A DNA stretch of 51,582 nt from Myxococcales bacterium (lineage in GTDB: Bacteria > Myxococcota_A > Bradymonadia > UBA7976 > UBA1532), in contig JACKDN010000043.1 in NCBI GenBank assembly GCA_020633465.1, forward strand, positions 1 to 51,582, written 5' to 3'. This document shows positions 15,820-23,942 of this stretch, one piece after another. Position 1 is the stretch's first letter. Every line of letters starts with the position of its first letter. The notes below the pieces were generated by a model. That model had not been told where the DNA came from. It ran no database searches and saw nothing but the letters and a program-made list of their open reading frames with translations. Position numbers and translations under genes: made by a program.

Positions 15820-16848
15820 ATGAACCGGTTCGTTCGTTCGTTCCTCGTGGTGGCCCTTGCGGGCACGTTCGCCCTCACCGGCTGCAAGAAGGATGAGGCC
15901 CCGGCCGGCGGCGAGAAGGCCGCCGAGGGCGCCAAGGCCGGCGGCGAGATGGCCGCCAAGCCCGCGCCGACGCCGGCCACCGCCGACGCCGCCATGAAGG
16001 CCCTGATGGAGGGCATTCAGAACAAGAAGCCTCAGGCCGCCTGGGACTTCCTGCCCGCCAGCTACCAGAAGGACGTCACCACGCTGGTGCACGAGGTCGG
16101 CGGCAAGGTCGACGCCGAGCTGTACAACAAGGCGTTCGCGGTGCTGAACAAGGCGCTCACGCTGCTCAAGACCAAGAAGGAGTACATCCTCAAGAGCAAG
16201 CTGACCGCGCAGGCGCTGCAGAACCCGATGCTGCCCCCCGGCACCATCGAGAAGAACTGGGACGGCGTGGTCGAGATCATCTCGATCATCACCACCAGCG
16301 AGCTGGCCAAGGCCGAGAACCTGAAGACGCTGGACGTCGGCAAGTTCCTGTCGGGCACCGGCGCCAAGCTGATGGACAAGGGCTTCGAGATCGCCAAGGC
16401 GGCCGGCCAGGATCCCACCATGGCGCTCAAGGGCTTCCAGGCCGAGATGGTCAAGACCGAGGGTGACAAGGCCACCGTCAAGCTGACCCCCCCGGGCGGC
16501 GGCTCGCCCAGCGAGGAGCAGTTCGTCAAGGTCGAGGGCAAGTGGATCCCGGCCGAGATGGCGGACGAGTGGAAGCAGGAGATCGAGCGCATGAAGGGCC
16601 AGCTCGGCGCCATCCCGGCGCAGATGGCCGAGGCGAAGCCGATGGCGATGCCCATGCTGACCAAGGTCGAGGAGACCCTCGACAAGCTGAACGCCGCCAA
16701 GAGCCAGGAGGAGTTCGACGGCGCGCTCCTCGGCGCGGTCGCCGCCTTCGGTGGCCCCGGCGCCGGCGCCCCTCCCGGCGCGATGCCCCCGCCCGACGGC
16801 GCGATGCAGGGCGACGACATGAAGGCCGCCGAGCCCGCCAACCCCTGA
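15820..16848 (+). CDS. Lipoprotein with Ala/Lys-rich helical body
   Basis: A 342-aa predicted lipoprotein. MNRFVRSFLVVALAGTFALTGC carries a good lipobox, followed by a charged Ala/Gly/Lys/Glu linker. The body is helical (TADAAMKALMEGIQNKKPQA, then KKEYILKSKLTAQAL) and ends in a Gly/Pro/Met-rich tail with repeated GAMPP-like elements. CAGGAG lies 6 bp before the ATG. The regular Lys/Asp/Glu codon pattern suggests a well-expressed gene. It has its own promoter region (15655-15819) and a strong hairpin downstream. The family is not recognised. Confidence 0.82.
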   Translation: MNRFVRSFLVVALAGTFALTGCKKDEAPAGGEKAAEGAKAGGEMAAKPAPTPATADAAMKALMEGIQNKKPQAAWDFLPASYQKDVTTLVHEVGGKVDAELYNKAFAVLNKALTLLKTKKEYILKSKLTAQALQNPMLPPGTIEKNWDGVVEIISIITTSELAKAENLKTLDVGKFLSGTGAKLMDKGFEIAKAAGQDPTMALKGFQAEMVKTEGDKATVKLTPPGGGSPSEEQFVKVEGKWIPAEMADEWKQEIERMKGQLGAIPAQMAEAKPMAMPMLTKVEETLDKLNAAKSQEEFDGALLGAVAAFGGPGAGAPPGAMPPPDGAMQGDDMKAAEPANP

Positions 16849-16875
16849 GGTTGACCGCCAGAGTTCGACTCTGAG

Positions 16876-16901
16876 CGGGCGCCCATCCCCGGGCGCCCGC
16901 G
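16876..16901 (+). terminator. Hairpin after the lipoprotein gene
   Basis: A perfect 10-bp inverted repeat GCGGGCGCCC/GGGCGCCCGC with a 6-nt loop lies 27 bp past the stop, preceded by a small AGAGT-TCG-ACTCT hairpin (16861-16873). It has no T run, so it may act as a GC-type terminator or as an mRNA 3' stabiliser. Confidence 0.55.
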
Positions 16902-16949
16902 GTGCCTGCCCTGCCCTTCGGCCGCCCGCGCGGCCCAGCGACGCCGCCC

Positions 16950-17747
16950 TCAGGCGTCGCCCACCCGCTTCAGCTCGAACAACGCGTAGGTGTGGTCGGT
17001 GGGCTTCCAGCCCTTGTACGGGCCGCTGGGCGGCGTGTGCGAGTTGCGCACCTTCTCGCACAGGAAGTGGCCCTCGGGGCCGTAGCCGAAGTGCGTCTGG
17101 TAGGTCACCTTCTCGCCTGCGTTGCTCTGGCTGTAGTCGGTCAAGTGGGCGAAGGCGACGATGACGGTATCGGGCCCGTCGTCGGCGCCGACCACCTCGG
17201 TCTTGGCGGCCAGCAGGTCGTGCTTGCCGAAGAGCGACTCGAGGATCTTCTTCGACATCGGGGCGATGACGGTCATGGCGAGGGCGGCGGCCAGGCCGCC
17301 GATGGGGCCCGTCGCGGCGGCGACGATGGCCTCGACGCCGGGCTCGGGCAGCTTCGAGACGACCTTCGCGCGGATGGTCTCGAGGATCTCGGGCGCCTCG
17401 CCGCAGTTCTGCACCACGCCGCAGCCGAGGGGCTTCTTCTCGCCGCTGGCGAGGGCCATCTCGGCCTTCAGGGACTGCAGCTTCTCCTTCTGGTTCAGCG
17501 CCTCCTCGTCCCGCGCCGAGTCTGTAATGGTGGCCTTCGCGCTGACGACGGCGGCTTCGCCCAGGCTCAACGCCACGCCGATCTCGTCGCTCCTGCCGCG
17601 CAGCACGGGATCGCCCAGGCACAGCCGCAGGGTGGTCACCGCCCACTTGCCCGGCTTCAGCCGCAGCGGCCCCTTCACCACCGCCAGCTGCTGGGGTCCG
17701 TGCTCGTGCAGCTCGTTCTTCACCGTGAGGACGACTTGCTTCCCCAT
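16950..17747 (-). CDS. Hypothetical protein
   Basis: A 265-aa protein with no signal peptide, starting at the ATG at 17747. The N-terminal 60 residues look like beta strands (VVLTVKNELHEHG, PLRLKPGKWAVTTLRL). A charged helical middle (EEALNQKEKLQSLKAEMA) leads to a hydrophobic segment GPIGGLAAALAMTVIAP that could insert in a membrane, and a mixed C-terminus (CEKVRNSHTPPSGPYKGWKP) follows. I do not recognise the family. It lies downstream of phoD on the same strand with a gap of about 76 bp. Confidence 0.7.
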   Translation of the reverse strand: MGKQVVLTVKNELHEHGPQQLAVVKGPLRLKPGKWAVTTLRLCLGDPVLRGRSDEIGVALSLGEAAVVSAKATITDSARDEEALNQKEKLQSLKAEMALASGEKKPLGCGVVQNCGEAPEILETIRAKVVSKLPEPGVEAIVAAATGPIGGLAAALAMTVIAPMSKKILESLFGKHDLLAAKTEVVGADDGPDTVIVAFAHLTDYSQSNAGEKVTYQTHFGYGPEGHFLCEKVRNSHTPPSGPYKGWKPTDHTYALFELKRVGDA

Positions 17748-17823
17748 GACACCTGCCTTTCTGCTGGTTCGTACCCGCGACCACGGTCGGCCACGCGCGC
17801 GGCGGGCGCAAGGCCGAAGTGCG

Positions 17824-19428
17824 CTACGCGGTCAGCGCGGGCAGGTCGATGCCCCACAACAGCCGGCCGGTCAGGTCGTGCAGCGTGATCCGCAGCGTGC
17901 GGCTGTCCGGGTCGATGCGGCCCATCCCGTAGTACTGCATGCCGGCCAGGGGTGAGGTGCCGGGGCGCGTGCCGGGCGGGATGCTCACGTAGGCGGGCTT
18001 GCAGCCGAAGGTGTCGTCGACGGGGTTGGGGCCAAAGTTCCCGGCGTTCAGCGGGCCGGCGACGAACTCCCAGAAGGGGCTGAAGTCCTTGAAGCGCGCG
18101 TGCTCGGGGTGGAAGTGGTGGGCGGCGGCGTAGTGCACGTCGGCCGTGATCCAGGCCACGTTCTTCACCTTGTTCTTCTTCAGGCTGGCCAGCAGGCGCG
18201 CGATCTCGAGCTCGCGGCCCAGCGGGGGGCCGTCGCCGTTGGCCACGCCCTCGAAGTGGTTGCGGCCGTGGCCGATCATCAGGCCGAGGGGCTGGTCGCT
18301 GACGACGACCTTCCACGTGGCCTTCGAGCGGGCGAGGCCCTCGGCCAGCCAGGCGGCCTGCTCGGGGCCGAAGAAGGCCGAGGGCGGGCCGAAGGCGCGG
18401 TGCAGGTTGCGGCTGTTGGGGCCGCGGTACGAGCGGGCGTCCAGCACGAACAGGTCGAGGTGCGGGCCGCGCTTCAGGTGCCGGTAGATGCGGCCGGGCG
18501 CGTGGGGGTGGCGCGCGAGCGGGGCGTACTCGAAGAAGGCGCGGCGGCCGCGCGCGGCCAGCAGGTCGCAGCTCTTGACGCGGTAGCGGTGGTCCTCGGT
18601 CAGCACCCGCCCGGGCCACCAGTTGTTCTTCGTCTCGTGGTCGTCCCATTGCCACACCTGGCTGACCGATGCGTGCAGCGCGCGCACGTTCGGGTCCAGC
18701 AGGGGGTAGCGGAAGTTGCCGCGGAACTCGGTCAGCGTCTCGGCCACCTTGCTCTTCTCGGGCGAGGTGAGGTTGTGCCAGACGGTGCCGTCGGGCAGGC
18801 GGCGCTCGCTGCGGATGGGGGCGTCGGCGTAGATGAGATCGCCGCAGTGGACGAAGACGTCGGGGTTCGAGCGGCGGATGACGTCGTAGATGCGCATGCC
18901 GCCCAGGTCGGGGTTGATGCCGTAGCCTTGGCCGCAGGTGTCGCCGCTCCAGGCGAAGCTGGTGCCCTGGCGGGCGTCGGCGGGCGGGGTGCGCAGGCGG
19001 CCGATCAGCGGCGGCGCGTCGGCGCCGGGCACGGCCAGGTTCTCGAACCAGACGCGGTAGTGGATCTCGCGGCCGGGCGGCAGCCCGGTGAGGCCCACCT
19101 TGGCGGTGTAGTCGGTGGCCACCAACGCCTCGGCGTCCGGGCCGCGGTGCACCCGGCGGAAGTCGGGGTCGAGCGACCACTCCACCCGCATCCGCGCCGG
19201 GCGGTCGGCGCGGCTCCAGATGATCGCGCCGCGCGGTGTGACGTCGCCCGAGGCGACGCCCTGCTCCATCTGCGGGCGGGCCAGCTCGGGCGGCACGACC
19301 GCCGGCGCGCGCCGCGGCAGCGCAGCGGCGGCCAGGCCACCGAGGGCGGTGCGCAGCGCGGCGCGGCGGGTGGGGCCGTGAGCTTCGGTCGCCCGCTGCG
19401 CCGGCTCCGAGGGGCGGTCGGCCTTCAG
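17824..19428 (-). CDS. phoD: PhoD-type alkaline phosphatase/phosphodiesterase, Tat-exported
   Basis: A PhoD-family metallophosphatase. The N-terminal domain starts with MEQGVASGDVTPRGAIIWSR. The catalytic region shows AWSGDTCGQGYG, HCGDLIYADAP, QWDDHETKNNW and ITADVHYAAAHHF, the Fe/Ca-binding pattern of the family. Upstream, in frame, is a convincing twin-arginine signal (TRRAALRTALGGLAAAALP). The start is uncertain: between that signal and about 19.66 kb there is no in-frame ATG, GTG or TTG. The only options are a CTG (19428, used here), a distant upstream ATG, or an internal ATG at 19269 that would lose export. Sequence just upstream looks derived from intergenic repeats. PhoD enzymes release phosphate from phosphodiesters outside the cytoplasm. 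Confidence 0.85.
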   Translation of the reverse strand: MKADRPSEPAQRATEAHGPTRRAALRTALGGLAAAALPRRAPAVVPPELARPQMEQGVASGDVTPRGAIIWSRADRPARMRVEWSLDPDFRRVHRGPDAEALVATDYTAKVGLTGLPPGREIHYRVWFENLAVPGADAPPLIGRLRTPPADARQGTSFAWSGDTCGQGYGINPDLGGMRIYDVIRRSNPDVFVHCGDLIYADAPIRSERRLPDGTVWHNLTSPEKSKVAETLTEFRGNFRYPLLDPNVRALHASVSQVWQWDDHETKNNWWPGRVLTEDHRYRVKSCDLLAARGRRAFFEYAPLARHPHAPGRIYRHLKRGPHLDLFVLDARSYRGPNSRNLHRAFGPPSAFFGPEQAAWLAEGLARSKATWKVVVSDQPLGLMIGHGRNHFEGVANGDGPPLGRELEIARLLASLKKNKVKNVAWITADVHYAAAHHFHPEHARFKDFSPFWEFVAGPLNAGNFGPNPVDDTFGCKPAYVSIPPGTRPGTSPLAGMQYYGMGRIDPDSRTLRITLHDLTGRLLWGIDLPALTA

Positions 19429-19546
19429 TTTTCGGCTCTCGGCCGGGCGACGCGCGCCTCGGCGAGGCGCGGGCTTTGCCCTGGGCAGCCGGGCGGCGAC
19501 GATCGGCTCACCTCGCGGTGCGCGACTCCACCGACGTTCGTGCCCG

Positions 19547-19567
19547 GCTGACCGCTGACCGCTGACA
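19547..19567. repeat. Heptad repeat, three GCTGACn units
   Basis: Three 7-bp units (GCTGACC, GCTGACC, GCTGACA) abut and slightly overlap the left end of the large palindrome. Like the other two arrays they are intergenic. Confidence 0.7.
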
Positions 19568-19746
19568 GGGTCAGCAGAAACAGGCCGCCTGCTGCGCGAA
19601 CCGGTGCATCCCGCTGGGCGGCGTTGCGGGGCACACAACATCTGGGAAGCACGGCAAGTGCGTCCGCCAGATGTTGTGCACCCCGCGCCTTGCCCAGCAG
19701 GCGCCCCGGCCCGCTCGCGACGGCGTCCTATTCCTGCTGACCCTGT
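19565..19746. repeat. 182-bp imperfect palindrome, MITE-like or REP-like
   Basis: The outer arms ACAGGGTCAGCAG (19565-19577) and CTGCTGACCCTGT (19734-19746) are perfect complements. The inner arms CACAACATCTGG (19634-19645) and CCAGATGTTGTG (19667-19678) are also perfect, and the sequence between them pairs with moderate mismatch around one centre near 19656. The loop is about 21 nt. No transposase ORF is inside. It fills most of the 468-bp gap between phoD and the cytochrome gene (19429-19896); I see nothing else in that gap beyond the heptad array. Confidence 0.7.
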
Positions 19747-19896
19747 GAGAGCCCGGCCGTTCCGCCGCGCACGCTGAACGAAGGTCACCCAATCCGATCT
19801 CCGCGACGTGGGTCTCGCGGCCCAGGGTGCCCAACCTGGGGGGCCGGGGTCGAGTGGGCTTTGCATCGGGGGCGCGCGGCGGTGCATCTTGTCGCC

Positions 19897-20505
19897 GTGC
19901 GCACGCGCATCTCATGGCTGTTGATCGGGCTGCTGCTCGCCGCCTGCGAGGAGGGGCCCGTCCCCGATCCGCCGGCGGTGCATCCGCCGCTGGCGCCGCC
20001 GCCGCCGGCCGTCGAGTCGCCCCTGGAGTGCTCGCCGGGCGCCTCGTCCGAGCTGTACGTCCGGCGTATCGCCCCGCTGCTGCGCCAGGACCGGCCCAGC
20101 TCGTGCTCGGGCTGTCACCTTCAGGGCATCGACCTGGCCAGCTTCGTCCGCGGCTCGGCCTGTCAGTCCATGGCGTGTCTGGTGGACCGGCGCCTGGTCG
20201 ACCTGGACGATCCGGCCAACAGCCACGTGCTCGAGCTCATCGATCGCGGTCGCAACAAGGACGACGACGCCCGCACGCGGCGCGCGGCCTCGGCCGAGTA
20301 CGCGGGCTTCTACGACTGGATCGTCTTCAGCGCCGCCTGCAACGACACGGTGTGCCCGCCGATGGACGATCCCTGCGGTGACGGCGGCGGCACGCCGGAC
20401 GCCCTCGTGGCGCCGCCCCTGCGCGACGCGGCGCCGCCGGACGCGGCGCGCGTGGACGCGGCCCTGGCCGACGCCGACCTCACCGACGCCGGCGGACGCG
20501 CCTGA
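19897..20505 (+). CDS. Cytochrome c-like lipoprotein, N-terminal part (frameshifted)
   Basis: From the GTG at 19897 the product begins MRTRISWLLIGLLLAAC with a lipobox. A Pro-rich linker follows, then a haem-binding CSGCH site (CxxCH) and a domain with several extra Cys residues (GSACQSMACL, SAACNDTVCP). It enters an Asp/Ala-rich linker and stops at 20505. The same kind of linker continues in the next frame and leads to a second CxxCH domain. The most economical reading is one roughly 350-aa outer-membrane lipoprotein with two haem domains, broken by a 1-nt shift near 20490. It may belong to a respiratory or surface electron-transfer route under control of the adjacent RegBA pair. Confidence 0.7.
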   Translation: MRTRISWLLIGLLLAACEEGPVPDPPAVHPPLAPPPPAVESPLECSPGASSELYVRRIAPLLRQDRPSSCSGCHLQGIDLASFVRGSACQSMACLVDRRLVDLDDPANSHVLELIDRGRNKDDDARTRRAASAEYAGFYDWIVFSAACNDTVCPPMDDPCGDGGGTPDALVAPPLRDAAPPDAARVDAALADADLTDAGGRA

Positions 20506-20947
20506 CGCGGCGCCGGCCCCCGACGCCGCGCCGCTCCCCGACGCCGGCCCCCCGCCCGGGCCCTGCAGCGACACCGCCCTGCGCGCCCTGTTCGCCGAGA
20601 AGGTGTGGGCCTGGGAGGGCCGCTGCTACCACTGCCACGCGGGCGACGGCGTCGAGCCGGGCCTGGCCGACGCGCCCACCTGGGTGGCCGAGGAGGACGA
20701 CGAGCAGGCCGCCATCGACGGCACCTACGATCGCATCGTCGCCCGCAGCTACCTGGATCTGAACGCCCCCGCCGAGAGCCTCCTGCTGCTGAAGCCCCTC
20801 GCCCGCCGCGTCGGCGGTGTGCGGCACGGCGGCGGCGACAAGTTCCTCAGCCTCGAGGATCCCGCCTACCTCGACTTCCTCTTCTGGGTGCAGACCTACG
20901 CGGCCTGCGCGCAGGGGCGACCCCCGCCCCCGTCCGCTGCGCCCTGA
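20378..20947 (+). CDS. Cytochrome c-like lipoprotein, C-terminal part (frame +1 of the preceding)
   Basis: This frame becomes convincing after about 20490 (DAPDAAPAPDAAPLPDAG) and then encodes a domain with CYHCH (CxxCH haem site), followed by YLDLNAPAESLLLLKPLA and a GGDKFLSLEDPAYLDFL segment. This is the layout of the cytochrome c-like domain common in planctomycete and myxobacterial lipoproteins, including the usual distal HGGGDKF. It has no signal peptide of its own; the GTG at 20378 is unlikely to be a real start. It should be read as the continuation of the preceding CDS. Confidence 0.65.
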   Translation: MTAAARRTPSWRRPCATRRRRTRRAWTRPWPTPTSPTPADAPDAAPAPDAAPLPDAGPPPGPCSDTALRALFAEKVWAWEGRCYHCHAGDGVEPGLADAPTWVAEEDDEQAAIDGTYDRIVARSYLDLNAPAESLLLLKPLARRVGGVRHGGGDKFLSLEDPAYLDFLFWVQTYAACAQGRPPPPSAAP

Positions 20948-20970
20948 CGCGCGGCGCCCTGAAGACCGTC

Positions 20971-22196
20971 TTGCCCGCCGCCTCGGACGCCGATCGCCTG
21001 CGCCTGCGCTGGCTGCTCCGGCTTCGCTGGGCGGTGGTCGCGGGCGCGCTGGCCGTCCTGGGCGCCGCGGCCCTCCTCCTGGACGCGCGCCCGCCCTGGG
21101 CGTGGGTGCTCGGCCTGCTGGCGGTCACCGTCGTCACCAACCTGGCCGGGGCGCGCTCGTCCCGACGGCCGCGCGCCTGGGCCGCCGCCCTGCTGGTGGT
21201 CGACGTCGTCGCGCTGACGGCCCTCCTGTGGCTCACCGGCCGCGCCTCGAACCCTTTCACTTCGCTGTACCTGGTGTACATCGCCGTCGCCGTCGTCTCG
21301 CTCGGCGCGGCCGCCTCGTGGGGCCTGGTCGCGCTGGCGGCCGCCGGCTTCGCCGCCCTGTTCACCGGCCACGATCCGCACGCCCACCACGACATGGCCC
21401 TGCACCTGCGCGGCATGTGGGCCGCCTTCGCGGTCAGCGCCGCGGCCATCGTGTACTTCGTCGGGCGCCTGGAGACCGCGCTTCGGCGCCGCGACGCCGA
21501 GCTGGCCGCCGCGCGCGACGCCGCCGCCAAGGCCGAGCGCCTGGCCGCCCTCGGCACCCTGGCCGCGGGCGCCGCGCACGAGCTGGCCAGCCCGCTGGGC
21601 ACCATCGCCGTCGCCGCGGGCGAGCTCGCCCGCGACCTCGAGTCCCAGGCCGTGCCCGCCGAGTCCCTCGACGATCTTCGTCTGATCCGGCGCGAGGTCG
21701 ATCGATGCCGCGAGGTGCTCGACGGCATGTCGGTCGAAGCCGGCGCGGGCCCCGGCGAGCCCTGGGCGCGCGTCGAGTTGGTCAACATCGTCGCCGCGGC
21801 GGCCGGCGACGCGCCCCTGCGGACGTCGCTGGCGCCGCCGCTGGACACGCAGGCCGTCTGCACCTACCCCCGCGCCCTCGAGCGCGCCCTGCGCGCGCTG
21901 ATCGACAACGCCCGCCTCGCCTCCCCACCCGGTGAGGTGGTCGAGGTGCGGGCCGAGATCGAGGATCACGCGCTGCACCTCGCCGTCCGCGATGTGGGCC
22001 CCGGCATGGCGCCCGTCGTCCTCGCGCGGGCCACCGAGCCCTTCTTCACCACCCGCCCCGCCGGCGCCGGCATGGGCCTCGGCCTGTTCCTGGCGCGCGC
22101 CCTGGCCGAGGGCGTCGGAGGCCACCTGGCGCTGGCCAACCGCGAGCCCGTCGGCGTCGAAGCCACCCTGCGCTGGCCCCTGCGACAGGACTGCCC

Positions 22197-22200
<4 letters not shown>
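20971..22200 (+). CDS. regB: RegB/PrrB-type redox sensor histidine kinase
   Basis: A 409-aa membrane histidine kinase. About six hydrophobic segments fill residues 10-165, then an H-box LAAGAAHELASPLGTIAV (His203), an N-box LIDNARLAS and a G-box GMGLGLFLARALA. The H-box with HELxxPL and the segment SNPFTSLY in the membrane part are typical of RegB, which senses quinone redox state. The quinone-loop consensus GGxxNPF is here GRASNPF, one Gly replaced by Arg91. Cys246 in DRCREVL could correspond to the redox-active Cys of RegB. The TTG at 20971 is the first usable start. regA begins in its stop codon (GTGA). Confidence 0.88.
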
Positions 22201-22742
<542 letters not shown>

Positions 22743-22757
22743 GCGTGCACCCGAACG

Positions 22758-22774
22758 TGCGACGATTTGTCGCA
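22758..22774. promoter_or_regulatory. Candidate RegA/PrrA binding site
   Basis: TGCGAC-GATTT-GTCGCA fits the known RegA/PrrA pattern of GCGNC and GNCGC half-sites with variable spacing. It begins 16 bp after the regA stop and lies about 140 bp upstream of the His-rich lipoprotein gene. A short terminator stem is an alternative, but no T run follows. Confidence 0.5.
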
Positions 22775-22913
22775 TCGCGCCGACCGCGCGCGGCCTGCTA
22801 CAAGTTCCGCACCGCGACGTCGCCCTTCACGGGTGGCGACGTCGGCGGTGAATCGGCGCAGCCGCGCTCGCACGACGCGGGGTGGAGGCGTCGTTCGAGA
22901 CGAGGAGAGAAGC

Positions 22914-23921
22914 ATGGCATGGCACCGCCTGATCTTGGCGGCGAGCGCCGCGGTGGCCCTGATGGCCGCCGGGTGTGACGACGACGACCACGACCACGGC
23001 GACCACAGCCACAGCGGCATCGTGGCCAGCGACGTGATGGCGGGCTGCCAGCACTTCGAGTTCGGCCCGCACCACGACGACGTGAACGCCGGCGCCGACG
23101 CGGCCGGCGCGCCGACGGTGATGCCGCACAACCACTACCGGCTGACCGTGCCGGCGGCGGGCGGTCTGGTGTCGCTGATGGCCCCCGGCGAGGGCATCTA
23201 CTACATCATGCTCAGCGCGTCGGCCGCCTCGGTCGCGGTGACCGACGGCGCCGGGGCGGGCGTCGAGGCGCTCGAGACCCAGGCGCCCGCCGAGGCCTGC
23301 GCCGCGGCCGCGCGCCTGGCGCAATACCAGCTGGCCGCGGGCACCTACACGCTGCGCATCGAGGGCGCCGAGTCGGTCGAGCTGGTGGTGCACGGCCCCA
23401 TCGGCGGCGACCACCAGCACGGCGCCGACGGTGGGCATCAGCACGGCGACATGGACGGCGGCGTGCACGAGCACGGCGATGGCGGCCACGAGCACGCGGG
23501 CGACGCCGGCCACGAGCACGCGGACGACGCCGGCCACGAGCACGCGGACGACGCCGGCCACCACCACGCGGACGACGCCGGCCACGAGCACGCGGACGAC
23601 GCCGGTCACCACCACGAGGGCGACGGCGGCCACGAGCACCCGCCGGTGCCCGACGGCGGCGCCTCGGCCGATCCGGCGGTGAACGCCTACTGCCTGTGCA
23701 TGCTGGCCGCCTGCCACGATCCCTTCCACGATCGCTGGGGCGTCAGCGACGAGGACGCGCTGGCCGGCTGCGCGGCCGAGGCGGGCGCGCTGGCGCCCGG
23801 CACCGAAGGCGACGCGACCGGCGACACGCTCGCCTGCCGCATCACCGCCTGCGACGCGGCCGATCTCAACGGCGACCAGGCCACCTGCCCCGCGGCCCTC
23901 GGCGGCGACGTCTGCCAGTAG
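22914..23921 (+). CDS. Histidine-rich metal-binding lipoprotein
   Basis: A 335-aa predicted lipoprotein. Its signal MAWHRLILAASAAVALMAAGC is followed at once by a His/Asp cluster (DDDDHDHGDHSHSG). A globular domain follows (residues about 40-160), then about ten His pairs in G-H-(E/H/Q)-H units, including seven 8-residue GHEHADDA-type repeats. The C-terminal domain is Cys-rich (AYCLCMLAACHDPFHDRW and three more Cys-containing segments). The His arrays should bind Zn, Ni, Cu or Co at the cell surface. AGGAGAGA precedes the ATG. The candidate RegA site upstream suggests redox control. Confidence 0.8.
   Translation: MAWHRLILAASAAVALMAAGCDDDDHDHGDHSHSGIVASDVMAGCQHFEFGPHHDDVNAGADAAGAPTVMPHNHYRLTVPAAGGLVSLMAPGEGIYYIMLSASAASVAVTDGAGAGVEALETQAPAEACAAAARLAQYQLAAGTYTLRIEGAESVELVVHGPIGGDHQHGADGGHQHGDMDGGVHEHGDGGHEHAGDAGHEHADDAGHEHADDAGHHHADDAGHEHADDAGHHHEGDGGHEHPPVPDGGASADPAVNAYCLCMLAACHDPFHDRWGVSDEDALAGCAAEAGALAPGTEGDATGDTLACRITACDAADLNGDQATCPAALGGDVCQ
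23484..23642 (+). repeat. 24-bp tandem repeat coding for GHEHADDA units
   Basis: About 6.5 head-to-tail 24-bp units lie inside the His-rich lipoprotein gene, each encoding G-H-(E/H)-H-A-(D/G)-D-A with few substitutions. The last units diverge (GHHHEGDG, GHEHPPVP). Near-identity of the central copies points to recent slippage. Confidence 0.85.
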
Positions 23922-23942
23922 GGCTCGACCGCCCGCGCGTCG

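Noticed and set aside
19571..19915. A 114-codon minus-strand frame across the palindrome.
   Set aside because: It lies in the repeat and gap region, has no ribosome-binding site or motif, and fits a shadow of the palindromic element.
22758..22774. Intrinsic terminator of regA.
   Set aside because: The stem is only six base pairs and no T run follows; the fit to RegA half-sites is better.
23484..23642. Possible CRISPR or satellite from 24-bp units.
   Set aside because: Contiguous coding repeats of a His-rich lipoprotein, with no spacers.
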